Assembly: GCA_902760865.1 (NCBI GenBank) | Contig: CACWID010000020.1 | Span: 1 to 54,704 of the forward strand | Direction: 5' to 3' | DNA from: an uncultured Bacteroidales bacterium | GTDB lineage: Bacteria; Bacteroidota; Bacteroidia; Bacteroidales; Muribaculaceae | DNA: 54,704 nt | Shown here: positions 41,401 through 49,917 of the stretch, one piece after another | Numbering within the stretch: position 1 is the stretch's first letter | How the letters are laid out: each line of letters opens with the position of its first letter | Notes under the pieces: model-generated | Told to the model about the DNA's origin: nothing | Seen by the model: only the letters and a program-made list of their open reading frames with translations | Database searches by the model: none | Made by a program: the position numbers and the translations under genes

Positions 41401-43422
41401 ATGAGAAAGTTCAACTTCAACATCCGGCCGCTTATCGCGGTGGTGCTGCTCGTGTGTGTAGCAGCGACAAGTCATGTCATGTGGGGACAAGGGTCAAGAG
41501 AGGAGCAGACCGCGCCGCCCGTCATTGAGATAAGCGCTGGCGGGTATGATCTTCTTTACTTTGATTATGACAATTTGCAAGAAGTATTGCGGCAGTTCTA
41601 CTTCTTATCAATTCAGCCTCAAGAAGAAGGCTGTGAAATCTACTACCGTCTTACTTATCATAACTCGGCGGGTGAAAACATGCTGGATTGGATGGGATGG
41701 TATTCCGACGAAATGAACCTCATGGAGTGGGATTCAGATGCCAGCACCTATTTAGTAACTGTTGAAGCCTATGCGGTCACGCCCGGCAAGGAACCCAGCG
41801 ACATCGTTTCTAGTGGAACTTACGTCTCTACCATGACTGTATCGCCATGGGGCATACAATACAATGAGAATGCCTTTGAGGTCGATGGCATCTACTATGA
41901 GATCAATGAGAATGACAGCACGACGGTGTCGGTGACCTATGACAAGTACACCTATGATCCGGAGCCGAGCAACGTGAGCCATCACATCACCTACCACGGC
42001 ATGAGTGAAATCACGATTCCCGAGCAAGTGACCTATAACGGAAATACCTACCGGGTTACCGGAATCGGCCCGATGACCTTCAACAAGGACAGAGATCTGG
42101 AGAGGATTAACCTCCCCAGCACGCTGGAATTTATCGCCGATGATGCTTTTTACTGGTGCGACAATCTGGAGGTCATCAACATTGCTGATGTCGGCAAATG
42201 GTGTGAGTTGGATATCGACATGCCCAACTATTATTATAATCCGCTATACTATGCCAAGCACCTCTACCTGAACGGTGAGGAAATCCGGGATCTGGTGATA
42301 CCCGAGGGTATAGAGAGGCTTCGCGACTATGCGTTTGCCTATTGTAGCAGCCTGAGGAGCGTCACCATTCCTGATATGAAAGCCATTGGAGAACATGCGT
42401 TCACCAGTTGCAGCAATCTCTCGTGTCTGAACATCGGGAGGGTTGATTCCATCTGCAATCTGGCCTTCTCTGATTGCTGGGCATTGAGTGAAGTTCATGC
42501 CACAAGCTTGGAAGCATGGTGCAATATTGAGTTTGACTGTAGCGGCTATTATGGCATATACACCCAACCGCTTTACATTTATCGTCGCTTTTATATCGGT
42601 GACGAAGAAATCCACGATCTTTTCATCCCCGATGAGATAAGGAGCCTCAACCTTTACGCATTTGCCGGATGCAAGAGTTTTACCAGCCTGGATCTGACCG
42701 GCAGGACACAGGGCGAGCGCATTCACCTCGGTTCCTATTCATTCTATAAGTGTACCAACCTCAAGACGGCCCACATCGACCATGCGATTATCAGTAATGC
42801 ATTCGAGGGCTGTACCAGTCTGGAAGAGGTGATCATCGGTGACGACATGGGCGGATTGGGAAGCTATGCGTTCTTGAATTGCACCGCGCTCAAGACAGTC
42901 AAGATCGGTGACGGCATCATCGTGAACGAGAATGGATATGAACATAATATTGGCCTGTACCAGATCGGTGATAACGCATTCTCGGGATGCACCAACCTGA
43001 CTACGGTAGTTATCGGCGCCTGTGTGCAATCGATTTATAACAATGCTTTCAAGCAATGCAACCAAATCAAGACGCTTGAATGTCATGCCATCGTGCCTCC
43101 CGCTATAAATGACGCCAATGCTTTTACTACTACCTGTTATCAGAATGCCAACCTCTTTGTCCCGAGAGAATCCATCGAGGCCTATCAAACTGACGAGTAC
43201 TGGAGTAACTTCTCGCACATCTACGCCATGGAATCCATCGGTGACGCCAATGGCGACGGCAGACTGTCAATCAATGATGTGACTTTGCTCATCAGCTCCA
43301 TGTTGAGCAATGATACCTCGAGCCTGGAGGCTGCTCTGGTCGATGTCAACGGTGACGGCATCATCAACATCAGCGACGTGACGGCCCTCATCAACAAGCT
43401 CCTGACCGGCACCAACCCGTAA
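41401..43422 (+). CDS. BspA-like leucine-rich-repeat surface protein with dockerin
   Basis: 673 residues. A signal peptide (about 1-30) is followed by a fibronectin-like region (about 35-170), then LRR_5-type repeats (about 205-600: YAFAYCSSLRSVTIPDM, AFTSCSNLSCLNIGR, AFEGCTSLEEVIIGD), and a C-terminal dockerin-like pair of calcium loops: GDANGDGRLSINDVTLLISS and DVNGDGIINISDVTALINKL (about 614-670). LRR_5 proteins are surface adhesins of Bacteroidales. Dockerin at the C-terminus would tether it to a cohesin, which is not seen here. There is no Por-secretion C-terminal domain; the dockerin may serve that role. Confidence 0.85.
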   Translation: MRKFNFNIRPLIAVVLLVCVAATSHVMWGQGSREEQTAPPVIEISAGGYDLLYFDYDNLQEVLRQFYFLSIQPQEEGCEIYYRLTYHNSAGENMLDWMGWYSDEMNLMEWDSDASTYLVTVEAYAVTPGKEPSDIVSSGTYVSTMTVSPWGIQYNENAFEVDGIYYEINENDSTTVSVTYDKYTYDPEPSNVSHHITYHGMSEITIPEQVTYNGNTYRVTGIGPMTFNKDRDLERINLPSTLEFIADDAFYWCDNLEVINIADVGKWCELDIDMPNYYYNPLYYAKHLYLNGEEIRDLVIPEGIERLRDYAFAYCSSLRSVTIPDMKAIGEHAFTSCSNLSCLNIGRVDSICNLAFSDCWALSEVHATSLEAWCNIEFDCSGYYGIYTQPLYIYRRFYIGDEEIHDLFIPDEIRSLNLYAFAGCKSFTSLDLTGRTQGERIHLGSYSFYKCTNLKTAHIDHAIISNAFEGCTSLEEVIIGDDMGGLGSYAFLNCTALKTVKIGDGIIVNENGYEHNIGLYQIGDNAFSGCTNLTTVVIGACVQSIYNNAFKQCNQIKTLECHAIVPPAINDANAFTTTCYQNANLFVPRESIEAYQTDEYWSNFSHIYAMESIGDANGDGRLSINDVTLLISSMLSNDTSSLEAALVDVNGDGIINISDVTALINKLLTGTNP

Positions 43423-43446
43423 TATCCAACGCGAACTCAACAAGAT

Positions 43447-43622
43447 AAAGTGCTGATAATCAATTCCTCCCCTAAGATAGGGGAGGTGGCGCAAAGCGCC
43501 GGAGGAGTATGATTCTCCCTCAAAGCACTTAATCCAAGGGGGGGCGTTGATGATACCGATGATATGTTTGTCACGGTAGCATCAACGCCCCTTTCTACTC
43601 TTAGAGAACCGCTAAGGCTTTC
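43447..43622 (+). repeat. Dispersed palindromic repeat R1, copy 2
   Basis: Contains CCTCCCCTA-n3-TAGGGGAGG, GGCGC-n3-GCGCC, AAGTGCT near the start and its complement AGCACTT at about 43582, and a 12-bp pair GGGGCGTTGATG / CATCAACGCCCC near the end. The block from about 43460 to 43585 matches copy 1 (5819-5948) in opposite orientation. The last 12-bp pair is only half present in copy 1. It directly follows the stop codon of the LRR gene. Downstream to 43812 there is another 8-bp hairpin (CTTGCCTC/GAGGCAAG) and no gene. Confidence 0.72.
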
Positions 43623-43812
43623 ATTTTTAAGAAGATTCCCTGGAACTGTGGCTTGCCTCTTGCCTTGACGAGGCAAGTCGGGTCGAAGATTCGACTTTTA
43701 CGGAAAACACTAGTGCAGAAAGCATTATGCCCGTTTCATCTGCATGCCCGGACAAAACGAACGAAACGGAAAAAATGCTCTTAAAATATTTGCGCAATTC
43801 TTCAGAAACCAC

Positions 43813-43820
43813 TATTTTTG
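43813..43820 (+). promoter_or_regulatory. Promoter of leader RNA copy 2
   Basis: TATTTTTG, followed by GCAGC as in copy 1 (TATATTTGCAG). The distance from box to the GGCGTTTA element is about 75 bases in both copies. Confidence 0.55.
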
Positions 43821-43827
43821 CAGCAAT

Positions 43828-44204
43828 TCATTGACGGATCCAGGCCGCAGCGGCGACCACAATAACCAACCGCCAGTGAAGACATATTAGATACAGGCGT
43901 TTACTGTAACGCTTTGGTTTTGGCACTCTAAGAACTTCGCAACTTCTTTTATAATCCGTCCAAAACAAAGCAACGGGAACGCCCCTTTGGATGTACTATA
44001 TCCTTCGCTCAGGTCTCCTCATGGAGATTTGGGAGATTTGATATACACATCTTTGTGGGGCTTCGTCGTTGCTCGTTTCAACGGATTTAGGCAACGCGAA
44101 GGCCTTTAGAGTGTGGAACTGAGCAACAGACTTGGCTCCACGCTTTGTATTTACATGGATTAACCTCTAATAATCACCCCTTGGTTGCCTAGAGCCACAA
44201 CCAA
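43828..44204 (+). ncRNA. Structured leader RNA, copy 2, upstream of the restriction-modification gene
   Basis: About 377 nt from the predicted start to the ATG. GGCGTTTACTG (43896-43906) is followed by GCTTTG-GTTTTGG (43911-43923), which pairs with CCAAAAC-AAAGC (43960-43971), and GGCGTT/AACGCC closes it. Hairpin A pairs 44058-44072 with 44091-44105; hairpin B AGAGTGTGGA (44108-44117) pairs fully with TCCACGCTTT (44137-44146). GTTGCTC (44068-44074) can pair with GAGCAAC (44121-44127). A last hairpin TTGGTTG/CAACCAA ends at 44204, directly before the ATG. Paired parts differ in sequence from copy 1 (11263-11638) but keep pairing, so the RNA fold itself appears conserved. Confidence 0.72.
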
Positions 44205-46775
44205 ATGATGTTATATGTTATGTTGAAATACAAATTGGAAAGCGATGTTGATGATTATGTAAAAGCATATTTATTTTCCTTAGGATTAAAAAAATTGCTT
44301 GATTTTAACGAAAAATCAAGTATGTCAAACTACATGAAAGAGTCTTTAAAAGGCTCGGCTAAAACCGCTTCAAAAACAAATTATGGGCAGCCCGATTTTA
44401 CTTGCGAGAAATACGATATACCTGTAATTATAGAGAATAAATTAAGCAATGATAAGCACTTAGCTTATAATAGTTCGGGCATAAAAACGGACGAAAAGTC
44501 CGTAAGAGATTACGCAGTAAATGGTGCTATTTACTATGCTCGTAATATGATTGCTTCTAAGAAATATAATGAAGTAGTTGCTATTGGGATTTCTGGCGAA
44601 AGTGAAGAAGATATAAACATATCCGTGTATTATGTGTTTTCAGCAACACTGCCCCCAAAATATATGTCAAAATACACAAACCTTAATTTCTTACAAAATG
44701 AGCAAAGTTTCAAAGCTTTCTATAATGACGCAACTATTACTGAACAGGAACGTCACAAGATATTAATTTCCACAAGAAATGAAATCTTACGTCAAGCAAA
44801 AAAGCTCAACATCTTAATGAATAATTGTAATATCGGTGTCGAACAACGTGTCGTTTATGTATCAGGTATGTTGCTATCGATGCAAGATGTCATTGACAAA
44901 GCTGGCAATGTCATTGATTATGGTTTAACCAAAGACGATTTAAAAGGCATAGAAACCGAACAAAAACGTGACAGTATACAGATCATTTCGCACATTGAAG
45001 AATACATTGAACAGAAAGATATTGATTCGGTCAAGAAAAAAATAATGATTGAACAATTCAAAAATTCCATTTCACTCGACCCAAGCCGTGATATACCTAT
45101 AGAATGTGATAAAATAGTTGGTTCGTTGTTGAAAGATAAATCCTCTATTACTAAACAAGTATTCAGTTTTCTTTATGAATATGTTTACAAAGCAATTGAT
45201 ATGACACACGGTGCATTAGACATAATGGCCGAAATGTATTCAACATTTTTGAAATATGCACTTAGTGATGGTGCCTCACTTGGAAAAGTCTTAACACCAC
45301 CATATATAACAAACTTGATGGCAAAAATACTTGATATCAATAAAGATAGCAAAGTGATGGATTTAGCAACAGGTTCTGCTGCTTTCTTGGTTGCATCAAT
45401 GGATTTGATGATAAACGATGCAAACAAAAAACATGGTAAAGGAACAACATTTGCAAATCAAGCAATTGAGGACATTAAGAAAAAACAACTTCTCGGAATC
45501 GAAGTTGATGCAAAAATGTACACTCTCGCAGCTGCAAATATGTTGTTACGTGGTGATGGAAGCTCAAATATTATCAAAGCTGATTCATTCACAACACCAA
45601 AACAAATATTTAGTGATTTCGGTGCGAATAGATTATTATTAAATCCTCCTTTTTCTTATAAATTTTTCGGTTTGCCTTTTTTCGAATTCGGTTTAGATAA
45701 TATGCAAGAGGGCGGTATAGGCGCATTAATCATTCAAGATTCAGCAGGCTCTGGAAAAGCAAAAAGTGTAACAAAAAAAATACTGAGCAAACATACTATG
45801 TTAGCAAGTATCAAAATGCCTGCTGATTTGTTTATTCCTAATGCAATCGTTCAAACAAGTATATATATTTTCAAAGCTAAACGTCCACACGATTTTGAAC
45901 ATGATATTGTGAAATTCATTGATTTCAGAAATGACGGTTACAAACGCACAAAACGCATAATTAAAGAAATTGACAACCCGTCTGATCGCTATAATGACAT
46001 TTATCTGATATATAAGTTAGGTAAAAATGCTGTTCGTAATGAATCTTTCCATGCTAATTTATGGAATTTAGACAAAGTGTATTGCGAAGATACGATTTCA
46101 GAAAAAGGTGATGATTGGAATTTTGAGAAACATATTCAACATGTTACTGTACCTACAGAAGAAGAATTTACAAGTGCTTTAAAGAAAACAGAATCGTGGA
46201 ACATATCACATATAATAAACAGTTTTGATATAGACGTTTTATCAGCGATTCGTGCTCCTTTTGGTTTTAAAGATTTTCCAGCAGGTAAAATATTCACTAT
46301 CAAATCAGCAAAACCAAGTTATGATAAAATCAAACTTAAGCCTGTAGTCGATCATAAAAAATCTTATGATTATATCACCCGCACTTCTGAGAACAATGGT
46401 ATCTGTGACGTGACATCATTCATCTCTGAAAAGGGCATACAAGAAGCAGGTACATTCAGTCTTGGTTTGATGCAAAAAATTTTTTTCTTGCGTAAACGAG
46501 AATGGTATGCAGGACAATACGTGAAAGTTGTTACCTGTATAGATGATGTCAGCTATGACACAAAAGTTTATTTGCAAACCGTTTTGAATGGTTTGACCTC
46601 ATTATTACATTCCGTGCTTGTAAGGGATATTGAAAAAACATTTGTAAAAGCAAAATTACGATTGCCGATTAAACAAGACGGTACGATTGATTATGATTGG
46701 ATGGCAGAATACGTTGTTACAGGCCGTTCATTGATAAAATCAAAATTGATTGAATGTGGACTGATAAATATTTGA
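44205..46775 (+). CDS. Single-chain restriction-modification enzyme (Type IIG-like)
   Basis: 856 residues. The N-terminal part (about 1-150) has a PD-(D/E)xK-like nuclease site, QPDFTCEKYDIPVIIENK, with PD and E-n-K about 15 residues apart. A helical linker leads to an N6-adenine methyltransferase like HsdM: SAM motif VMDLATGSAAFLVASM (about 383-398), catalytic NPPF (about 480). The C-terminus (about 660-856) looks like a target-recognition domain ending in RLPIKQDGTIDYDWMAEYV. It would cut and methylate DNA with one protein. Strongly AT-rich, isolated, without a separate specificity or methylase gene: probably acquired. The ATG at 44220 is an alternative start. Confidence 0.82.
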   Translation: MMLYVMLKYKLESDVDDYVKAYLFSLGLKKLLDFNEKSSMSNYMKESLKGSAKTASKTNYGQPDFTCEKYDIPVIIENKLSNDKHLAYNSSGIKTDEKSVRDYAVNGAIYYARNMIASKKYNEVVAIGISGESEEDINISVYYVFSATLPPKYMSKYTNLNFLQNEQSFKAFYNDATITEQERHKILISTRNEILRQAKKLNILMNNCNIGVEQRVVYVSGMLLSMQDVIDKAGNVIDYGLTKDDLKGIETEQKRDSIQIISHIEEYIEQKDIDSVKKKIMIEQFKNSISLDPSRDIPIECDKIVGSLLKDKSSITKQVFSFLYEYVYKAIDMTHGALDIMAEMYSTFLKYALSDGASLGKVLTPPYITNLMAKILDINKDSKVMDLATGSAAFLVASMDLMINDANKKHGKGTTFANQAIEDIKKKQLLGIEVDAKMYTLAAANMLLRGDGSSNIIKADSFTTPKQIFSDFGANRLLLNPPFSYKFFGLPFFEFGLDNMQEGGIGALIIQDSAGSGKAKSVTKKILSKHTMLASIKMPADLFIPNAIVQTSIYIFKAKRPHDFEHDIVKFIDFRNDGYKRTKRIIKEIDNPSDRYNDIYLIYKLGKNAVRNESFHANLWNLDKVYCEDTISEKGDDWNFEKHIQHVTVPTEEEFTSALKKTESWNISHIINSFDIDVLSAIRAPFGFKDFPAGKIFTIKSAKPSYDKIKLKPVVDHKKSYDYITRTSENNGICDVTSFISEKGIQEAGTFSLGLMQKIFFLRKREWYAGQYVKVVTCIDDVSYDTKVYLQTVLNGLTSLLHSVLVRDIEKTFVKAKLRLPIKQDGTIDYDWMAEYVVTGRSLIKSKLIECGLINI

Positions 46776-47396
46776 TTTGTCTTGGTCTTTATTTAGAACA
46801 TAGCGGCGTGAGGCCAAGATGAATGTTATGACTCACATTGAATGGTCATGAATAAAGAATCATGAATGGTAGATTCGTGATCATTCGTGGGCATTCGTGT
46901 AGTTTCATTTAATTCGCATACAATAGAGCGCGGATGCCAAAGAATTAATTCAATTCGTATAATTCGTAGTTTATAAGCGTTTTGTCATTGACTGCTCGGA
47001 GTAGTGGTTTTACCTTTGTACTGGAGATGGAAAAACATGCGTTTAAGATTCATTAACGTTCCCCCCCCGTTTTTTTTTATTTTTGCAGCATTCGACGATA
47101 TACCTGAGAACCAGTTAATTAGAAATTATGGAACCAAAATCGCTCATAGTTCTTTGACGTAAACAGCGCTGTCATCAATCAAAAAACTCAGCGCCTCAAC
47201 GCGAAGACCAGAAAACAATAAATACAAATATAATCTATTGATGACCAATCTATTGTTTTTCTTGTATTTCTTGTTTTTAAAATAATACTTAGCGTCTTCG
47301 CGCCTTAGCGTGAGGCCACAGAGTGCGGATGCCCTTGTTTGAGTGGTTTGAGTTGTTTTTTAATTAACTAAGGACTAGAAACTAAAAACTTTTACT
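46776..47396. other. Intergenic stretch with dispersed words and homopolymer tracts
   Basis: No gene. GCGGATGCC occurs at 46930-46938 and 47325-47333; the latter follows TTAGCG-type words (47288-47320). A -7 type TATTTTTG (47078-47085) directly follows C8 (47061-47068) and T9 (47070-47078) runs. It is followed by a nine-codon frame (ATG 47128 to TGA 47157, MEPKSLIVL). Heptamers CTAAGGA, CTAGAAA, CTAAAAA occur at 47368-47388, just before TATATTTG (47397-47404), the promoter of the pepD remnant. Confidence 0.5.
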
Positions 47397-47463
47397 TATA
47401 TTTGCAGCCGTAATCAAACTTCAATTCTTATTAAACCTGTAAGACATTAACAGAACAAGAAAA

Positions 47464-48851
47464 ATGAACGAAATTGAAAAACTGCAACCGACGTGCATCT
47501 GGCGCAACTTCTATGCGCTGACGCAGATTCCTCGTCCCTCGGGACATGTAGAGAAAATCCAGCAATTCCTGCTCGACTTCGCCAAGAAGATCGGCGTGGA
47601 GGCCTTCCAGGACCCCGCCGGCAACATCGTGATGCGTAAGCCCGCCACTCCCGGCATGGAGAACCGCAAGTGCATCACCATGCAAGCCCACATGGACATG
47701 GTGCCCCAGAAGACGCCCGAGTCCAAGCACAACTTCGAGAAGGATCCCATCGAGCCCTACATCGACGGCGAGTGGATCAAGGCCCGAAGCATGGTCCCAT
47801 CGAGGGCCTGATCACCAAGGACGAGGAGACCGGCATGTATGGCGCCAACGACCTGCCCAAGGGTCAGATGAAGGGCGACATCCTGTTCAACCTCGACAGC
47901 GAGACCTGGGGCAAGTTCGTCATCGGTAGCGCCGGCGGTATCGACGTTACCTGCACGCGCAAATACAACGAGGTGAAGACCGCCAGCGGCGACACCGCCG
48001 TACGCATCACCCTGAAGGGCCTGAAGGGCGGACACAGCGGCCTCGAGATCCATGAGGGCCGCGCCAACGCCAACAAGCTGATGGCTCGCCTGCTGCAACT
48101 CGCCATCGTGGACCACAAGGCCCGCCTGGTGAGCTGGCATGGCGGCAACATGCGCAACGCCATCCCCTTCAAGGCCGAGACCGTTGTTGTAGTTCCCGAA
48201 GATAACCTCAAGGGTCTGAAGAAGCTCGTCAAGACGATGAAGGCCCAGTTCGAGAGCGAGTTCAAGTTCATCGAGGACACCGTGGACCTGACCATCAAGG
48301 CCATCGACCGTCCCAAGATGAAGATGGCCCTCGACGACCAGACGACCATCCTGCGCGCCCTGTACGCCTGCCACGACGGCGTCGTGCGCTTCATCCCCGC
48401 CTATCCCAATGTAGTAGAGACCTCGAGCAACCTCGCCATCATCGACATCGAGGACGGCAAGGCTTCGGTCAAGATCCTCGCCCGCTCGGCCCGTGAGGAC
48501 ATGAAGGACTACATCGTCAAGATGTTGATGACCTGCTTCCACCTCGCCGACTTCAAGGTAGAGACCGGCGGTGACTACATCGGCTGGGATCCCAACCCCG
48601 ACAGCGAGGCCCTGCACATGCTGCTCGACCTGTACAAGCAGCTCTTCAACGAGGAGGGCATCGTACAAGTTGACCATGCCGGCCTGGAGTGCTCCATCAT
48701 CCTGGGCAAGTACCCGCACATGGATGTCGTGAGCTTCGGTCCGACCCTGCGCAGCCCGCACACCACCATCGAGCGTGCCTACATCCCCGCAGCAGAGCCC
48801 TTCTGGCGCCTGCTCGTCAAGGCCCTCGAGGAGGCTCCCGTAAAGAAATGA
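47464..48851 (+). pseudogene. pepD: Aminoacyl-histidine dipeptidase (PepD) with internal deletion and frameshift
   Basis: The first frame runs from ATG 47464 to TGA 47809-47811; the protein continues in another frame from about 47783 (KHGPIEGLITKDEETGMYGAN) to TGA 48849-48851. The join falls after YIDGEWIKA. In PepD the segment between these phrases, about 35 residues with the metal-binding GADNG, is missing. Later parts are intact: GLKGGHSGLEIHEGRANANK, WHGGNMRNAIPFKAE, and the C-terminal HAGLECSIILGKYPHMDVVSFGPTLRSPH. As sequenced it cannot make an active enzyme. An assembly error remains possible. Confidence 0.85.
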
Positions 48852-48874
48852 GTAAAGTTTTCTATTTCATAATC

Positions 48875-48919
48875 ATTGCCGCAGGCCGCCGTGAGGCCCC
48901 CTGCGGCAATATTTTTTTT
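48875..48919 (+). terminator. Rho-independent terminator after pepD
   Basis: ATTGCCGCAGG (48875-48885) pairs perfectly over 11 bp with CCTGCGGCAAT (48900-48910), followed by A and a run of eight T. It is 24 bases after the stop. Confidence 0.9.
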
Positions 48920-49006
48920 GTGACTTATACTTCACAAAAAACACGCCACGGGGATTAATATCCAGAAGTGGCGTGAGTCATTGAAAAATGAAGCAGGTTT
49001 TATAAA

Positions 49007-49147
49007 AATCTTAGCGATTTAGCGTGAGGCCAAGGATGCGGATGCCATCAGAAAAATCAGATTATTCAGTTGTTTTTTAAAAACCTTAGCGTCTTAGCGC
49101 GGGTTTGGTGTAGCCACGCCATGGAGAGGCCCTACAATGCGGATGCC
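49007..49147. repeat. Two related TTAGCG / GCGGATGCC modules
   Basis: AAAATCTTAGCGATTTAGCG and AAAACCTTAGCGTCTTAGCG start two units about 76 bases apart; both are followed by GCGGATGCC (49038-49046, 49139-49147) and then CAGA-n-AATTCAGA-type words. The second unit contains GTAGCCACGCC and GAGGCCCTAC, also present in the 26-bp inverted repeat at 38781-39010. Similar words occur at 41097-41136 and 47288-47333. No gene. Confidence 0.65.
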
Positions 49148-49175
49148 TTCAGATAATTCAGACCATTCGGTTGTT

Positions 49176-49385
49176 TCACTCGGCATCGGGGCGGTACTCC
49201 AGGATGTCGCCAGGGGTGCATTCCAGGGCGCGGCAGATGGCGTCAAGCGTCGAGAAGCGCACGGCCTTGGCCTTGCCCGTCTTCAGGATTGAGAGGTTGG
49301 CCACGGTGATGCCCACGCGCTCGCTCAGCTCGTTAAGCGACATCTTGCGGCGGGCCATCATCACATCTAGATTCACAATAATCAT
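49176..49385 (-). CDS. XRE-family small regulator
   Basis: 69 residues, a single helix-turn-helix domain of the Cro/CI type (RKMSLNELSERVGITVANLSILKTGKAKAVRFSTLDAICRALECTPGDILEY). It binds DNA as a dimer. The downstream end of the DUF2975 gene is 15 bases away, in the same direction, so both are probably transcribed from 49925-49918. The pairing of a short XRE gene and DUF2975 is common and resembles YozG-like pairs. Confidence 0.88.
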   Translation of the reverse strand: MIIVNLDVMMARRKMSLNELSERVGITVANLSILKTGKAKAVRFSTLDAICRALECTPGDILEYRPDAE

Positions 49386-49400
49386 AGCGCAAAAGGGGAT

Positions 49401-49883
49401 TTAGATGGTTAACTTCTGTTCCTCGGCAGCGTCGTAGGCCAGCTTGTAGAGCATGGCGACGATGACAGCCACAATCGCATAGACAAACGGGGTGTCGGTC
49501 AGGCACCATTCATACTGGTCAGTCGCCGAGCAGGCATAACCCATATTGTCGCTGATAAACGAGTGGATGGGCAGCACAATGGCCATGATCCACAACAGCA
49601 CCACATTGGCACGGTTAAAAATCGTGCCTCCCCTGAGATGCTTAAGGATGTTGTACACAAACGCAGCCATCAATCCTGCCAACGTGATAATCATAATACG
49701 GTTGATGACAAACATAGTCAACTTGCTGCCCATGTTAGGCGAACCCCAGTTGATGACTCCGTGGCCACTGCCAGTTGTCAGGACGTAATAGCTCTGGATG
49801 GCATAAAACGCCACCCACATGAGGGTGCAGATGAGCGCGAACACGCATACGACGGTCAATACTCTGTTAGATGTCTTTTTCAT
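49401..49883 (-). CDS. DUF2975 four-helix membrane protein
   Basis: 160 residues from ATG 49883. Four transmembrane helices (about 10-30, 56-78, 92-112, 128-150) fit DUF2975. Function is unknown. It is partnered with the XRE regulator downstream; the membrane protein might sequester or modulate the regulator. Promoter and candidate operator lie at 49918-49952. Confidence 0.8.
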   Translation of the reverse strand: MKKTSNRVLTVVCVFALICTLMWVAFYAIQSYYVLTTGSGHGVINWGSPNMGSKLTMFVINRIMIITLAGLMAAFVYNILKHLRGGTIFNRANVVLLWIMAIVLPIHSFISDNMGYACSATDQYEWCLTDTPFVYAIVAVIVAMLYKLAYDAAEEQKLTI

Positions 49884-49917
49884 AATGTACAAATACTATT
49901 GATGAATAATTCCGCTG

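Noticed and set aside
33561-44175. Shared word ATTAACCTCTAATA near 33562 and 44159 as a third RNA copy
   Set aside because: Only this AT-rich 14-base word matches; the hairpins and the GGCGTTTA element are absent near 33560.
43828-44204. tmRNA, RNase P RNA or 6S RNA
   Set aside because: No tmRNA tag frame or tRNA-like ends, no RNase P conserved core, and the RNA runs directly into a start codon, twice, so a leader fits better.
44205-46775. Type I restriction system with separate subunits
   Set aside because: No hsdR or hsdS gene is nearby and the single chain already holds nuclease, methylase and recognition parts.
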